From assembly GCA_024235875.1 (NCBI GenBank), contig JACKLP010000007.1, positions 62,001 through 126,000 of the forward strand: DNA of 64,000 bases, in the 5' to 3' direction. A program made the position numbers and the translations under genes. A model generated the notes under the pieces. It was not told the origin of the DNA. It searched no databases and saw only the letters and a program-made list of their open reading frames with translations. Origin of the DNA: Burkholderiaceae bacterium (GTDB lineage: Bacteria > Pseudomonadota > Gammaproteobacteria > Burkholderiales > Burkholderiaceae_E). This document shows, one piece after another, positions 1 through 9,489 of the stretch; within the stretch, counting starts at the first letter, position 1, and every line of letters starts with the position of its first letter.

Positions 1-175
1 TGTGATCCAAGTGCGAGTGGGTCAGAAAGACATGATCGATACGGGCGAGTTCATCGACCGAGAGATCCTCGACGCCGGTACCGGCATCGAGCAGGATGTC
101 GTCGTCGACCAGAAACGACGTGGTTCTGGCCCGAGCGCCGATTCCGCCGCTACACCCCAACACGCGCAGCTTCAT
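1..175 (-). CDS. Metallo-beta-lactamase-fold hydrolase, probable cyclic-nucleotide phosphodiesterase (C-terminal part beyond window)
   Basis: This is the N-terminal 58 codons of a gene that continues past base 1. The protein opens MKLRVLGCSGGIG and then shows LLDAGTG and THSHLDH. The last is the HxHxDH metal-binding motif of the metallo-beta-lactamase fold. The ATG at 175 lies 26 bases inside the 3' end of the adenylate cyclase gene, so the two are probably translationally coupled. Proteins of this family with this glycine-rich start and serine in HSHLDH include class II 3',5'-cyclic nucleotide phosphodiesterases. Position directly behind a cyclase favours that function, but this is inference. 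Other MBL hydrolases of the RNase Z/PhnP type start similarly and cannot be excluded from 58 residues. Confidence 0.72.
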   Translation of the reverse strand, partial: MKLRVLGCSGGIGARARTTSFLVDDDILLDAGTGVEDLSVDELARIDHVFLTHSHLDH

Positions 176-2126
176 CGCTCTCGGCCTCGGAGTTCACGGA
201 AGGCTCGGCGCCGGTGGCCGGCGGCATCATCTCGGACGGAACGAATATGCTCACGGGTTCCACGCGCCCCGTTACCGTGACGCGATCGACCGGCGCGAAT
301 CGATGACCGCTGCAACTCCTGACGGTCGCCTCGCCAACGATGATCGGAAGCTCATAGTGTTTGGTCAGCGATTCCAGACGCGATGCCAGGTTTACCGCAT
401 CGCCGATCACCGTGTATGCACGCCGCAGTGTGGAACCCATGTCACCGACTCTGACCTCGCCGGTGTTCACGCCGACGCCGATTGCCAACGGCGGCAGGCC
501 ACGCTCGATGAAACGCATCGACAAGCGACGAGCACAAGCCTGCATCTCGATGGCGGCGCCAACCGCATTGTCCGCGTGTCGTGCGTCGTCGATGGGCGCT
601 CCCCAGAACGCCATGACGGCGTCGCCGATATACTTGTCGACGGTTCCGCGATGCCGATGGATCACTTCGGTCATCTCGGTCAGGAATTCGTTGAGGTATT
701 CGCGAAGCTGCTGCGGCTCCATCGTCTCGGACATCCGGGTGAATCCGCGGATGTCGGCGAACATGATCGAGAGCACCCGGTTCTGGCTCTGATCCGCTCG
801 ATAGTTCAGCGGATCCTTGGCCATCTGTTCCACGAGCGCAGGTGAAACATACTCGCCGAACAGCCCCACGACGGCCTGACGCGCGCGACCTTCCGAGAAG
901 TACCCGACCGCAAGATTGAACGTACCGACCGCCGCAGCCATTGCAAGGCCCGCGCTGAGCGGCAGGACCCATCCCAGCGCGACCAGGGCCCATGCGCACC
1001 AGGCCAGCAGCAAGGCCAGCGCGGTCGACGTCGCGAGCATGACGCCAAGGGCGCCCATGAACGGCGCGATCAGCGCCAGCGGCAAGCCCACCAGTAGTTG
1101 CGCGAAGCCGGCCAAGGCCGGCGCCTCGGCGGGTCGCCGACCGATGCCGCCGGAAAGCGCGCCGCGCAACACGGTTGCGTGTACTTCCACGCCGGGCATG
1201 GCTTCCGCGATCGGCGTCGCCCGAAGGTCCGACAAACCCGGCGCAGAGGCCCCGATCAGGACGATCCGATCCTTGAAGACGCTCGCATCGACCTCGCCAG
1301 CCAGCACCGCCGCGGCAGAGACATATCGAAAGCTGTCTCCGGGCCCTCGCCATTGGCCCGCAAAAGGTACCAGCGCGGTGAGACCGCGAGAAACGGGCAG
1401 CACGACGCTGCCGCGCTCGCCGCTGACTCGCATCTCGTCGCGGTCGAGCGCCATCGTGGCGCTGCCCAGATAGACGCGAAGCATTCGCAAGACCAACGAT
1501 TCGTAGATCTGGCCGCGGTACTCCGCCATCAGCGGGAGCGTACGCACGATACCGTCCACATCGAGCGCCGGGTTGAAGAAGCCGACGCCAGCAGCCGCGT
1601 CCATCAGTATCGGCAGGTTGGCCCCGTAGCCGTTCCAACTCGTTACGGTCATTCCTGGCGGCAGGGCGTTGCTCGAGAACGCTGGCCGAGGCAGCCGGCC
1701 CTGGACATGACCGCCGCGATCGCTACTGAAGTAGTAGCCCAACACCACCGGCCGGTCGCGAAGAACACTGGCGAGCACCTCGTCTGCGGCGGGATCGCGT
1801 GTCCGCTCGGCAAACACGACGTCGAACCCCACCACCCGTGCACCGCCATCATCCACCAAGCGACGCACCATTTCGGCAATGCGCGCTCGATCCCAGGGCC
1901 AGCGCCCTTCGCGGGCGAGCGAGTGCTCATCGATGTCGACGATGACGACCGCATCGTCGCGAGGCGCCGTGACCAGCTTGATTCCGGCGTCGTAGATCAA
2001 GCGGTCCATCGCCCCGAAAGGCCGTGCGGCCTCGGGCCATCCGTGAATCGCGGCGAACAGGACGACGAGCCCGACCCCGGCGAGCGCTCGTACGAGCCTG
2101 GAACCGAGCCCCTTTCCGCGAGTCAT
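150..2126 (-). CDS. CHASE2-domain class III adenylate/guanylate cyclase
   Basis: A 658-residue membrane-bound nucleotide cyclase. Residues 12-28 form an N-terminal membrane anchor, 35-330 match a CHASE2 extracytoplasmic sensor, and about 338-410 hold a block of hydrophobic helices. The catalytic domain covers about 450-605. It shows the metal-binding aspartates D458 (FADIRGFT) and D502 (KYIGDAVMAFWG), the purine-selecting lysine K498 and D576 (VIGDAVNLASR), and the transition-state pair N579/R583. Lys plus Asp at the specificity positions is the adenylate-cyclase pattern, so cAMP is the likely product. The start ATG overlaps the stop of the FHA gene by four bases, and the 3' end overlaps the phosphodiesterase-like gene. 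All key catalytic residues are present. The CHASE2 ligand is unknown. Confidence 0.9.
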   Translation of the reverse strand: MTRGKGLGSRLVRALAGVGLVVLFAAIHGWPEAARPFGAMDRLIYDAGIKLVTAPRDDAVVIVDIDEHSLAREGRWPWDRARIAEMVRRLVDDGGARVVGFDVVFAERTRDPAADEVLASVLRDRPVVLGYYFSSDRGGHVQGRLPRPAFSSNALPPGMTVTSWNGYGANLPILMDAAAGVGFFNPALDVDGIVRTLPLMAEYRGQIYESLVLRMLRVYLGSATMALDRDEMRVSGERGSVVLPVSRGLTALVPFAGQWRGPGDSFRYVSAAAVLAGEVDASVFKDRIVLIGASAPGLSDLRATPIAEAMPGVEVHATVLRGALSGGIGRRPAEAPALAGFAQLLVGLPLALIAPFMGALGVMLATSTALALLLAWCAWALVALGWVLPLSAGLAMAAAVGTFNLAVGYFSEGRARQAVVGLFGEYVSPALVEQMAKDPLNYRADQSQNRVLSIMFADIRGFTRMSETMEPQQLREYLNEFLTEMTEVIHRHRGTVDKYIGDAVMAFWGAPIDDARHADNAVGAAIEMQACARRLSMRFIERGLPPLAIGVGVNTGEVRVGDMGSTLRRAYTVIGDAVNLASRLESLTKHYELPIIVGEATVRSCSGHRFAPVDRVTVTGRVEPVSIFVPSEMMPPATGAEPSVNSEAESDEAARVGV

Positions 2127-3061
2127 TGCCGATCCGGCTGGCGAAACGTAAAACGCGCGCCGGCCAGATCGACATGATCCCCGTCTTCGAGACGCCGCCC
2201 CGCGAGGCCGATCGCCTCGCCATTGACGCGCGGGCGCTCGGGCCCTTCGAGATGGGTAAGGAAGAAGCCGGTCTTGCGCCTCGAGAGCACCGCAACCTGG
2301 GCCTGCCCGTCGCTCAGGCGCGTGATTCCGCGCTCGAGGCGTTGCCGGATACCCTTGTACGGCCCGTCGGTATGTTCGATGAACGCCACTGCATCGCCGC
2401 TCACCGCCAACTCGGCCGAGGCATCCGTCGCGGGTGCCGCGCGCTCGGCCAGGGCAATTGCAGGTCCCTCACCGGACGACGTGTCATTCGTGGCGACCGG
2501 TTCGTCCGCCGCCACGTCGGGCGCCGCATTCGCTAGCGCGGGTGCATCGGTCGGCATCGTGGATTTCAACTCGCGCGCCGGTGCAGCATCGTGCGCGGGT
2601 GCGGCTTCTGCATCCACCGACGCCAACCCGGCCGAGGTGGCCGTGCCGGGCCCCTCGACGGCCGTCTCGCTTGGGCGCTGCGCACTGCGGGGCGCCCCGA
2701 GCATCAGCCCACTGACGAGCTCGTCCGAAACCAGTTCCTCGGGCGTTGCTTCGCGCATGCCGAAATGCAGTCGATAAATGCCGATGTCGACGATTGCCCC
2801 ATCGCCCAGCGCGATCTCGCTGACCTGTCGATCACCCATCATCGTGCCGTTGCGACTGTTCAGATCGCGCAGCAGGCAGCCGTTGCGGTCGACCAGCAAC
2901 TGAGCGTGCTCGCCACTGACGGTCAGGTCGTCGAGAACCAGATCGTTGTATGGGCGGCGCCCGATCTTGAGCAGGCCCTGGCCGAGCTCGACCGTGCGAA
3001 CTTCCTGGTCGTCACGGCTGACCCGAATCCTCACTCGCTTCGATTTCGGCACCGAGCTCAT
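2123..3061 (-). CDS. FHA-domain protein with a second FHA-like C-terminal region
   Basis: A 312-residue soluble protein. Residues about 28-100 form a clear FHA phosphothreonine-binding domain, with GR at 34-35, SGEH at 49-52 and NSRNG at 68-72 (core motif GR...SxxH...NG). Residues about 105-215 are an Ala/Pro/Asp-rich low-complexity linker. Residues about 245-312 look like a second, degenerate FHA-type beta sandwich (VNGEAIGLAGRRLEDGDHV) without the arginine and histidine recognition motif. It overlaps the PP2C gene upstream and the cyclase gene downstream by four bases each. It presumably links phosphoprotein signalling to the cyclase. No Ser/Thr kinase is present in this window. Confidence 0.88.
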   Translation of the reverse strand: MSSVPKSKRVRIRVSRDDQEVRTVELGQGLLKIGRRPYNDLVLDDLTVSGEHAQLLVDRNGCLLRDLNSRNGTMMGDRQVSEIALGDGAIVDIGIYRLHFGMREATPEELVSDELVSGLMLGAPRSAQRPSETAVEGPGTATSAGLASVDAEAAPAHDAAPARELKSTMPTDAPALANAAPDVAADEPVATNDTSSGEGPAIALAERAAPATDASAELAVSGDAVAFIEHTDGPYKGIRQRLERGITRLSDGQAQVAVLSRRKTGFFLTHLEGPERPRVNGEAIGLAGRRLEDGDHVDLAGARFTFRQPDRQ

Positions 3062-4053
3062 TCGACCTTGTCCGAAGTCTCGCGGTGACCCTGTTCCGGA
3101 AAGCCGGCCCCTTTGTCCCGGACGGCCGCGTCATCGGCGACGCCGAGTACGGCGATCGTCACGTCGTCTGCCGCGCGCTCCCGGCCGGCAGCCATCGACA
3201 AGGCCAGCGCGATCGCGGCGGAATCCCCGTCGCAGGCATCCACGATCGACGCGATGGCCGAGTCGTCGACTGCATCGGTGAGGCCATCTGAACAAACCAG
3301 GACCACATCCCCCGGCCAGGCTGGAATGACCCGGGTATCGACCGATACCTGCGCGCTGGCACCGAGGATTCCTGTCAGGATGCTCGCCAACGGCGTCGAA
3401 CCCGCGACCAGGCGGTTCTTTCTGCGCTCACGAGGGCGGACCTCGGCAAGCGGCGGGGCGTCCAGCCCGTACTCCGCCAGGGTGTGGTCCCGCGTCAGGC
3501 GTCGAAGCCCATCATCGCGATACAGATAGACCCGGCAGTCGCCCACATGCGCGACAACGATACGATCATCGACGAGCCAGGCGACGGCGGCGCTCGCGGC
3601 CATACCGGCGCAGTCGGGCGCCAACGCCGCCAAGTCCGAGATAGCGGCATTTGCGTCGATCAGGCCGCCAGCGACGAGCGATGCCAATCGGGAGTCATCG
3701 AGGGACGCCGCATTGGCAGCGGCCAGCGCGATGCGCCGACGAATGACTTCTACAGCCGTGTCGCTTGCAAGCCGTCCGGCCGGCATGCCGCCGAGCCCAT
3801 CGGCCACGATTGCCACGCCCAGCGCCGGGTCGACGTGTCCGGCGTCTTCGTTGCCACCCCGCGCGGGTCTCGGATTCGAGTGCAATGCAGCCCCCCCGCC
3901 CACCGCATGCGCGGGAACGGAACGGGCCACAGGCGCATCGCCCGTCGCCTTACGCGCGCTTGCAGGGTCGATTCTTCGGCGTCGCGTCGCGCGTGTTCGG
4001 CGCGACACACGACCCGACACACGCGGCGTCGATGCTGGTCCGAGAACTGCCAT
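3058..4053 (-). CDS. PP2C-family serine/threonine protein phosphatase
   Basis: A 331-residue phosphatase. The PP2C core begins near residue 51 and carries the expected metal-binding motifs: NED at 68-70, VADGLGG at 83-89, GDCR at 171-174, SDGLTD at 255-260 and ADDVT at 295-299. The acidic residues that hold the two metal ions are all there, so it should be active. Stand-alone bacterial PP2C phosphatases are usually about 240-260 residues. Here about 50 Arg-rich residues precede the core, so the true start may lie further in, or the extension may be real. The stop overlaps the FHA start by four bases. It probably dephosphorylates targets read by the FHA protein. Confidence 0.88.
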   Translation of the reverse strand: MAVLGPASTPRVSGRVSRRTRATRRRRIDPASARKATGDAPVARSVPAHAVGGGAALHSNPRPARGGNEDAGHVDPALGVAIVADGLGGMPAGRLASDTAVEVIRRRIALAAANAASLDDSRLASLVAGGLIDANAAISDLAALAPDCAGMAASAAVAWLVDDRIVVAHVGDCRVYLYRDDGLRRLTRDHTLAEYGLDAPPLAEVRPRERRKNRLVAGSTPLASILTGILGASAQVSVDTRVIPAWPGDVVLVCSDGLTDAVDDSAIASIVDACDGDSAAIALALSMAAGRERAADDVTIAVLGVADDAAVRDKGAGFPEQGHRETSDKVE

Positions 4054-4146
4054 GACGCTAGCCTATCGGGCAGCGCGGGCACGCGGAACGCAGACCCCAC
4101 GAACGGCCGGACGCTGCCGCCGGACGGCCAATGCGGGAAACCAGCC

Positions 4147-4866
4147 TCAGGGGCTGGAGGCCTCGGGCCTTGTTCGGGCTTGCCGACGCCTGAGGGCGGT
4201 CGCGAACAGCAATACCGTCAGCGCCCCCAGCGCGGCGGCGCCATATCGGATCGACGACGGTAGCGTACCGAAATGTCCGGTGATCAGCGTGTCGCCCGCC
4301 ACCATGCTGCCGCCGATCCATCCGAGCAGGGCGCCTCCGGCCCAGACAATGGCCGGCAGACGCTCGATCAGCGTGATCACCAGGCGACTTCCCCCGACGA
4401 TCAACGGAATGCTGACGAGCAGGCCGAAGATGACCAGTCCCATCTGATGGTCGGGGTCGGCCTGCTGGGCGGCACCGGCGATGGCCACGACATTGTCGAA
4501 ACTCATCACGAGATCGGCCAGGATCACCGTCTTGACCGCGCCCATGAGCGTCGTGGAACCGCCGCCTGGACCATGACCTTCGTCATCGGCCGGCGCGACC
4601 AGTCGCGCACCGATCCAGACCAGGAGGAGTCCGCCGACGATTCGCAGCACCGGCAGCGACAGCAGGGACACGGCAAACGCGATCAGCGCGATCCTGATCC
4701 CTATCGCACCAACGGTTCCCCAGAAGATTCCCTTCGACCGCTGCTCGGGCGGCAAGCCGCGGCAAGCCAGCGCAATGACGATGGCGTTGTCACCGCCAAG
4801 CAAGATGTCGATCACGATGATCTGGGCGACCGCGCCCCAGTGCATCGTCGCCAGATACTCGATCAC
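4147..4866 (-). CDS. TerC/YjbE-family integral membrane protein
   Basis: A 239-residue polytopic membrane protein with about seven hydrophobic helices. It carries the two acidic family motifs GGDNAIVIA (24-32) and SFDNVVAIAG (122-131), which lie in membrane helices and are characteristic of the TerC family. Members are linked to tellurite resistance or to Mn2+ export, the latter often under yybP-ykoY riboswitch control; no such riboswitch is evident in the short upstream gap. Substrate is not predictable. It lies between sucD and the PP2C gene in the same direction. Confidence 0.85.
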   Translation of the reverse strand: MIEYLATMHWGAVAQIIVIDILLGGDNAIVIALACRGLPPEQRSKGIFWGTVGAIGIRIALIAFAVSLLSLPVLRIVGGLLLVWIGARLVAPADDEGHGPGGGSTTLMGAVKTVILADLVMSFDNVVAIAGAAQQADPDHQMGLVIFGLLVSIPLIVGGSRLVITLIERLPAIVWAGGALLGWIGGSMVAGDTLITGHFGTLPSSIRYGAAALGALTVLLFATALRRRQARTRPEASSP

Positions 4867-4912
4867 GCCCGTCCGGCCCTGATCAACTCGGCGCCCGCGC
4901 CCGCAACGAACC

Positions 4913-4938
4913 TGCGGCGGACGCCTTCATCCGCCGCA
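4913..4938 (-). terminator. Hairpin between sucD and the TerC gene
   Basis: A perfect 9-bp stem (TGCGGCGGA pairing with TCCGCCGCA) with an 8-base loop lies just after the sucD stop codon on the minus strand. No T-run follows, so it may act as an attenuator, an RNA-stability element or a weak terminator. Confidence 0.4.
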
Positions 4939-4950
4939 TCGGCGTTCGGG

Positions 4951-5832
4951 TCAGAGAACACTCTTGAGCAAGGCCCCCATCTCCGACGGATCCTTGGTCA
5001 CCTTGATACCGCAGGCTTCCATCACAGCGAGCTTTTCCTGGGCCGTTCCCTTGCCGCCCGAGATGATTGCGCCCGCATGCCCCATCCGCTTTCCGGGCGG
5101 AGCCGTCACGCCCGCGATGAAGCCGACCACGGGCTTGGTCATGTTGTCCCGTGCCCACTCGGCCGCCGTTTCTTCATCGGTGCCGCCGATCTCGCCGATC
5201 ATCACGACCGCGTCGGTGTCAGGATCATCATTGAACATCTTCAGCACGTCGATGTGCTTCAGGCCATTGACCGGATCCCCCCCGATCCCGACCGCCGTGG
5301 ACTGCCCAAGGCCCAGGGCGGTAAGTTGCCCTACGGCTTCATAGGTCAGCGTGCCGGACCTCGATACGACGCCGATACGACCCTTCTTGTGAATATGGCC
5401 GGGCATGATGCCGATCTTGAGTTCGTCGGGCGTGATCACGCCCGGGCAGTTCGGGCCCAGCAGCAGCGTCTTGCGATTCTCCCGACGCATGCGATCGCGC
5501 ACGACGACCATGTCACGTACCGGAATGCCTTCGGTGATGCAGATCACGAGATCGAGATCGGCCTCCACGGCTTCCCAGATCGCATCGGCGGCACCGGCCG
5601 GCGGCACGTAAACGACCGAAACGGTCGCGCCGGTCGCCTCCTTGGCCTCGCGAACCGTCGCGAAGATCGGAATGCCTTCGAAATCGGTGCCGGCCTTCTT
5701 CGGGTGCACGCCGCCGACATAGCAGGCGCGCCCGTTCGCATATTCTCGCGACATCCGGGTATGGAACTGGCCGGTCTTGCCGGTGATGCCCTGCGTGAGG
5801 ACCTTGGTCGTGCTATTGATCAGAATGCTCAT
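4951..5832 (-). CDS. sucD: Succinate-CoA ligase, ADP-forming, alpha subunit
   Basis: The 293-residue alpha subunit of the TCA-cycle enzyme that interconverts succinyl-CoA and succinate with ATP formation. The N-terminal CoA-binding fold starts at TKVLTQGITGKTG. The phosphohistidine is H252 in GHAGAI, the motif corresponding to the E. coli active-site histidine. LLGPNCPGVI is also conserved. Length is normal. It follows sucC by 21 bases in the same direction, forming the usual sucCD pair. Confidence 0.97.
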   Translation of the reverse strand: MSILINSTTKVLTQGITGKTGQFHTRMSREYANGRACYVGGVHPKKAGTDFEGIPIFATVREAKEATGATVSVVYVPPAGAADAIWEAVEADLDLVICITEGIPVRDMVVVRDRMRRENRKTLLLGPNCPGVITPDELKIGIMPGHIHKKGRIGVVSRSGTLTYEAVGQLTALGLGQSTAVGIGGDPVNGLKHIDVLKMFNDDPDTDAVVMIGEIGGTDEETAAEWARDNMTKPVVGFIAGVTAPPGKRMGHAGAIISGGKGTAQEKLAVMEACGIKVTKDPSEMGALLKSVL

Positions 5833-5853
5833 TCTCGCGCTTCCCCGATTCGC

Positions 5854-7020
5854 TCACGCTTGCTTTGTCGCTGCGACGACCTTGCGCGCCGCCTCGCCCA
5901 TGGTGTCGGCCGAAATGATCGGCAGGCCCGACTCGGCCAGCATCTTTCGCCCGATCTCCTCGTTGGTACCTTTCATCCGCACGACCAGCGGCACCTTGAG
6001 CCCAACCGCCTTCGAGGCCGCGATCACGCCTTCGGCGATCACGTCACAACGCATGATTCCACCGAAGATGTTCACCAGAATCGCCTTCAGGTTCGGATTT
6101 CGCAGCATGATCTTGAAGGCCTCGGTCACCTTCTCGGTCGTGGCACCTCCCCCGACATCGAGGAAGTTCGCCGGCTCGCCTCCGAACAATTTGATCGTAT
6201 CCATCGTGGCCATCGCAAGACCTGCACCATTGACCAGGCATCCGATGTTGCCATCGAGCTGGATGTAGGCGAGGTCGAACTTGGACGCCTCGATCTCGGC
6301 CGGGTCCTCTTCGTCGAGATCACGCATCTCGACGATGTCCGCATGACGATACAAGGCGTTCGAGTCGAAGTTGAGCTTGGCGTCGAGGGCCACGACATCG
6401 CCCTTGCCCGTAATGATGAGCGGATTGATCTCCGCGAGGCTCGCATCGGTGTCCCAGAACGCCTTGTACAGGCCTTGCAGGACACTGCGCGCCTGCGGAA
6501 TCGATGCCTCGGGAACGCCGATCAGGCGGGCAAGCTCGTCGGCCTCGCCATCGAGCAGCCCCTGTACCGGGTCAACGGCGACCTTGTGGATCTTCTCGGG
6601 CGTGCTTGCGGCGACCTCCTCGATATCCATCCCACCTTCGCTCGAGGCCATGACGGTCACCCGCTGTGTGCCGCGATCGACGACGATTCCAACGTAGAGT
6701 TCGGTCGCGATATCCGCACCTTCCTCGATCAGCAGGCGGCGAACCTTCTGGCCTTGCGACCCGGTCTGGTGCGTCACGAGTTGCATGCCCAGGATCTCGC
6801 TCGAGAGCTGACGCACCTCGTCGATCGAGCGCGCCAGCTTGACGCCACCGCCCTTTCCCCGCCCGCCGGCATGGATCTGCGCCTTGACGACCCAGACGGG
6901 CCCGCCAAGTGACTCGGCCGCCTTGACCGCGTCCTCGACCGAAAAGCACGGAATGCCACGCGGGACCGGCACGCCAAAACGCTTCAGGATTTCCTTGCCC
7001 TGATACTCGTGAATCTTCAT
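5854..7020 (-). CDS. sucC: Succinate-CoA ligase, ADP-forming, beta subunit
   Basis: The 388-residue beta subunit, with an ATP-grasp nucleotide-binding domain in the N-terminal half (VVKAQIHAGGRGKGGGVKL) and a C-terminal CoA-ligase domain containing NIFGGIMRCD. The ATG at 7020 is chosen because it gives the family N-terminus MKIHEYQGKEIL and is preceded by a GAAGGAAG ribosome-binding site; the frame stays open further upstream. Normal length, with sucD directly downstream. Confidence 0.97.
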   Translation of the reverse strand: MKIHEYQGKEILKRFGVPVPRGIPCFSVEDAVKAAESLGGPVWVVKAQIHAGGRGKGGGVKLARSIDEVRQLSSEILGMQLVTHQTGSQGQKVRRLLIEEGADIATELYVGIVVDRGTQRVTVMASSEGGMDIEEVAASTPEKIHKVAVDPVQGLLDGEADELARLIGVPEASIPQARSVLQGLYKAFWDTDASLAEINPLIITGKGDVVALDAKLNFDSNALYRHADIVEMRDLDEEDPAEIEASKFDLAYIQLDGNIGCLVNGAGLAMATMDTIKLFGGEPANFLDVGGGATTEKVTEAFKIMLRNPNLKAILVNIFGGIMRCDVIAEGVIAASKAVGLKVPLVVRMKGTNEEIGRKMLAESGLPIISADTMGEAARKVVAATKQA

Positions 7021-7249
7021 GCTGCTTCCTTCGTGGGCTGTTCTTGTGTCGCGAGCGGGGCCTCGGCGGGAAAAGCCAGGGCCCGGGAAAGCGAGGTGTT
7101 TCCCGGATCTCTGCGAAGAATCGTCAGACTGGATGGCACGATGACACGTGCGCTTGCCCGGATAGCGCCGCACGGGTGGCGGACCACCGACGCGCGCGGA
7201 AGTTTATCACGGTGGCCGAGCCGCCCGGCGTTGCGGTCCCGTTCGTGTT

Positions 7250-7738
7250 TCAGCGCTGCTTGGCGCGCCGAATGACCCTGGCCACGACTTCGCCCCCAAA
7301 GCCTCGGGCTGCCAGGAATCGCATCTGGCGGCCTTGCTCGCGTGCGTCGACCGGGGCATGACCAAAGCGCTGTTGCCAGACGTCCAGCGCTCGATCGAAC
7401 TCACTATGGCTCAGGGCATCGAAGGCCTCGGACAGCAGACCGTCGCTCAACTCGTGCCCTTTGAGTTCGTGGGCAACCCGGCGCAACCCGAACCGAGAGG
7501 CCCGGCGGCGGACCAATGACTCCACGAAGCGCCGGTCGCTCAGCAGGTCTTCGCTGACCAAGCGATCGAGGACTCGAGCCAATTCATCGGGAGATTCGGC
7601 GTGCGGAGCCAGCTTTCGCGTCAACTCGGCACGACTGTGCTCACGACGGGCCAGATAAGCGAGCGCCCGACCCCGCAGGCTCTTGGCTGCGCCGGGTCGG
7701 GCGCCTGCACGGGCCGACATGTTCCGTTCAGGCCCCAA
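7250..7738 (-). CDS. recX: Regulatory protein RecX
   Basis: A 162-residue RecX-family modulator of RecA filaments, made of repeated three-helix units. Recognisable segments are RALAYLARREHSRAELTRKL near residues 25-45 and the later FVESLVRRRASRFG and MRFLAARGF blocks. It begins 11 bases after the recA stop, the common recA-recX operon order, so it is probably co-induced with recA. Its N-terminus has about 20 low-complexity residues and the start could be M7. The 229-base gap to sucC holds no gene. Confidence 0.92.
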   Translation of the reverse strand: MGPERNMSARAGARPGAAKSLRGRALAYLARREHSRAELTRKLAPHAESPDELARVLDRLVSEDLLSDRRFVESLVRRRASRFGLRRVAHELKGHELSDGLLSEAFDALSHSEFDRALDVWQQRFGHAPVDAREQGRQMRFLAARGFGGEVVARVIRRAKQR

Positions 7739-7749
7739 GGTGGTCAGGA

Positions 7750-8817
<1,068 letters not shown>

Positions 8818-8868
8818 GGCGGGGGCTCCGTTCGGCTGGGTAGTCGAAGCGGAGTATTGCACAGAAGC

Positions 8869-8886
8869 ACTGTACAAACAATCAGT
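8869..8886 (-). promoter_or_regulatory. Putative LexA (SOS) box upstream of recA
   Basis: ACTGTACAAACAATCAGT (plus strand) matches the length and arms of the proteobacterial LexA operator CTGT-N8-ACAG, with one mismatch in the right arm (TCAG). It sits 52 bases before the recA start, where an SOS operator is expected. The assignment rests on consensus and position. Confidence 0.62.
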
Positions 8887-8964
8887 CGTTTGTCTTGGCC
8901 GCTCGACCTAGTCGAAGACTCGCGACGGACGAATCGTCAGGCCGATCCATACGCCGACAGTCTG

Positions 8965-9489
8965 TCAGGCCGTCGTACGCGCCGCCTCGGCAGCGTCGAG
9001 GAGCGCCAGCGCCTCTTCGAGCGCATAGCGTGCGGCAAGCATGCGTATGTTAGCCCGGTCGCCGTCGAAATGCCGCGTGGCCGTTCGCACGCCGCTGTCC
9101 TCGAGGGCCCAGGCGAAGCATACGGTTCCTACCGGCTTGTCCGCGCTGCCGCCGCCAGGCCCGGCTATGCCGGTCACGGCGACCGACAACTGGGCGCGAC
9201 TATGCGCCAGCGCGCCGCGCGCCATCTCCTGCGCCACCGCCTCGCTGACTGCACCGTGTCGCAACAGACTCGAATGGCGCACCGAAACCAGATCCATCTT
9301 GGCCTCGTTGGTATAGGTCACGAAGCCACGGTCGAACCACGCGCTCGCGCCAGCGGTCTCGGTCAGCGCAGCCGCGATCAATCCCCCCGTGCATGACTCG
9401 GCAGTCGCGACCATTAGCCCGTGCTGCACAAGACGACGTCCGAGTCGCTCGGCCGAACGGATGACTGCGTCATCTTGCGCGGCGCTCAA
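8965..9489 (-). CDS. pncC: Nicotinamide-nucleotide amidohydrolase (CinA C-terminal family)
   Basis: A stand-alone CinA C-terminal domain of 174 residues that deamidates nicotinamide mononucleotide in pyridine-nucleotide recycling. Conserved signatures are ATAESCTGG near the N-terminus and VAVTGIAGPGG in the middle. A TTG start at 9489 is chosen because GGAGG lies five bases before it and it overlaps the pgpA stop (TTGA); no ATG gives a full-length domain. The frame is open further upstream but that part overlaps pgpA and lacks domain similarity. Confidence 0.87.
   Translation of the reverse strand: MSAAQDDAVIRSAERLGRRLVQHGLMVATAESCTGGLIAAALTETAGASAWFDRGFVTYTNEAKMDLVSVRHSSLLRHGAVSEAVAQEMARGALAHSRAQLSVAVTGIAGPGGGSADKPVGTVCFAWALEDSGVRTATRHFDGDRANIRMLAARYALEEALALLDAAEAARTTA

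Noticed and set aside
4273..6912. An 879-codon open frame on the plus strand
   Set aside because: It is antisense to TerC, sucD and sucC and has no domain; GC-rich third positions keep opposite strands open.
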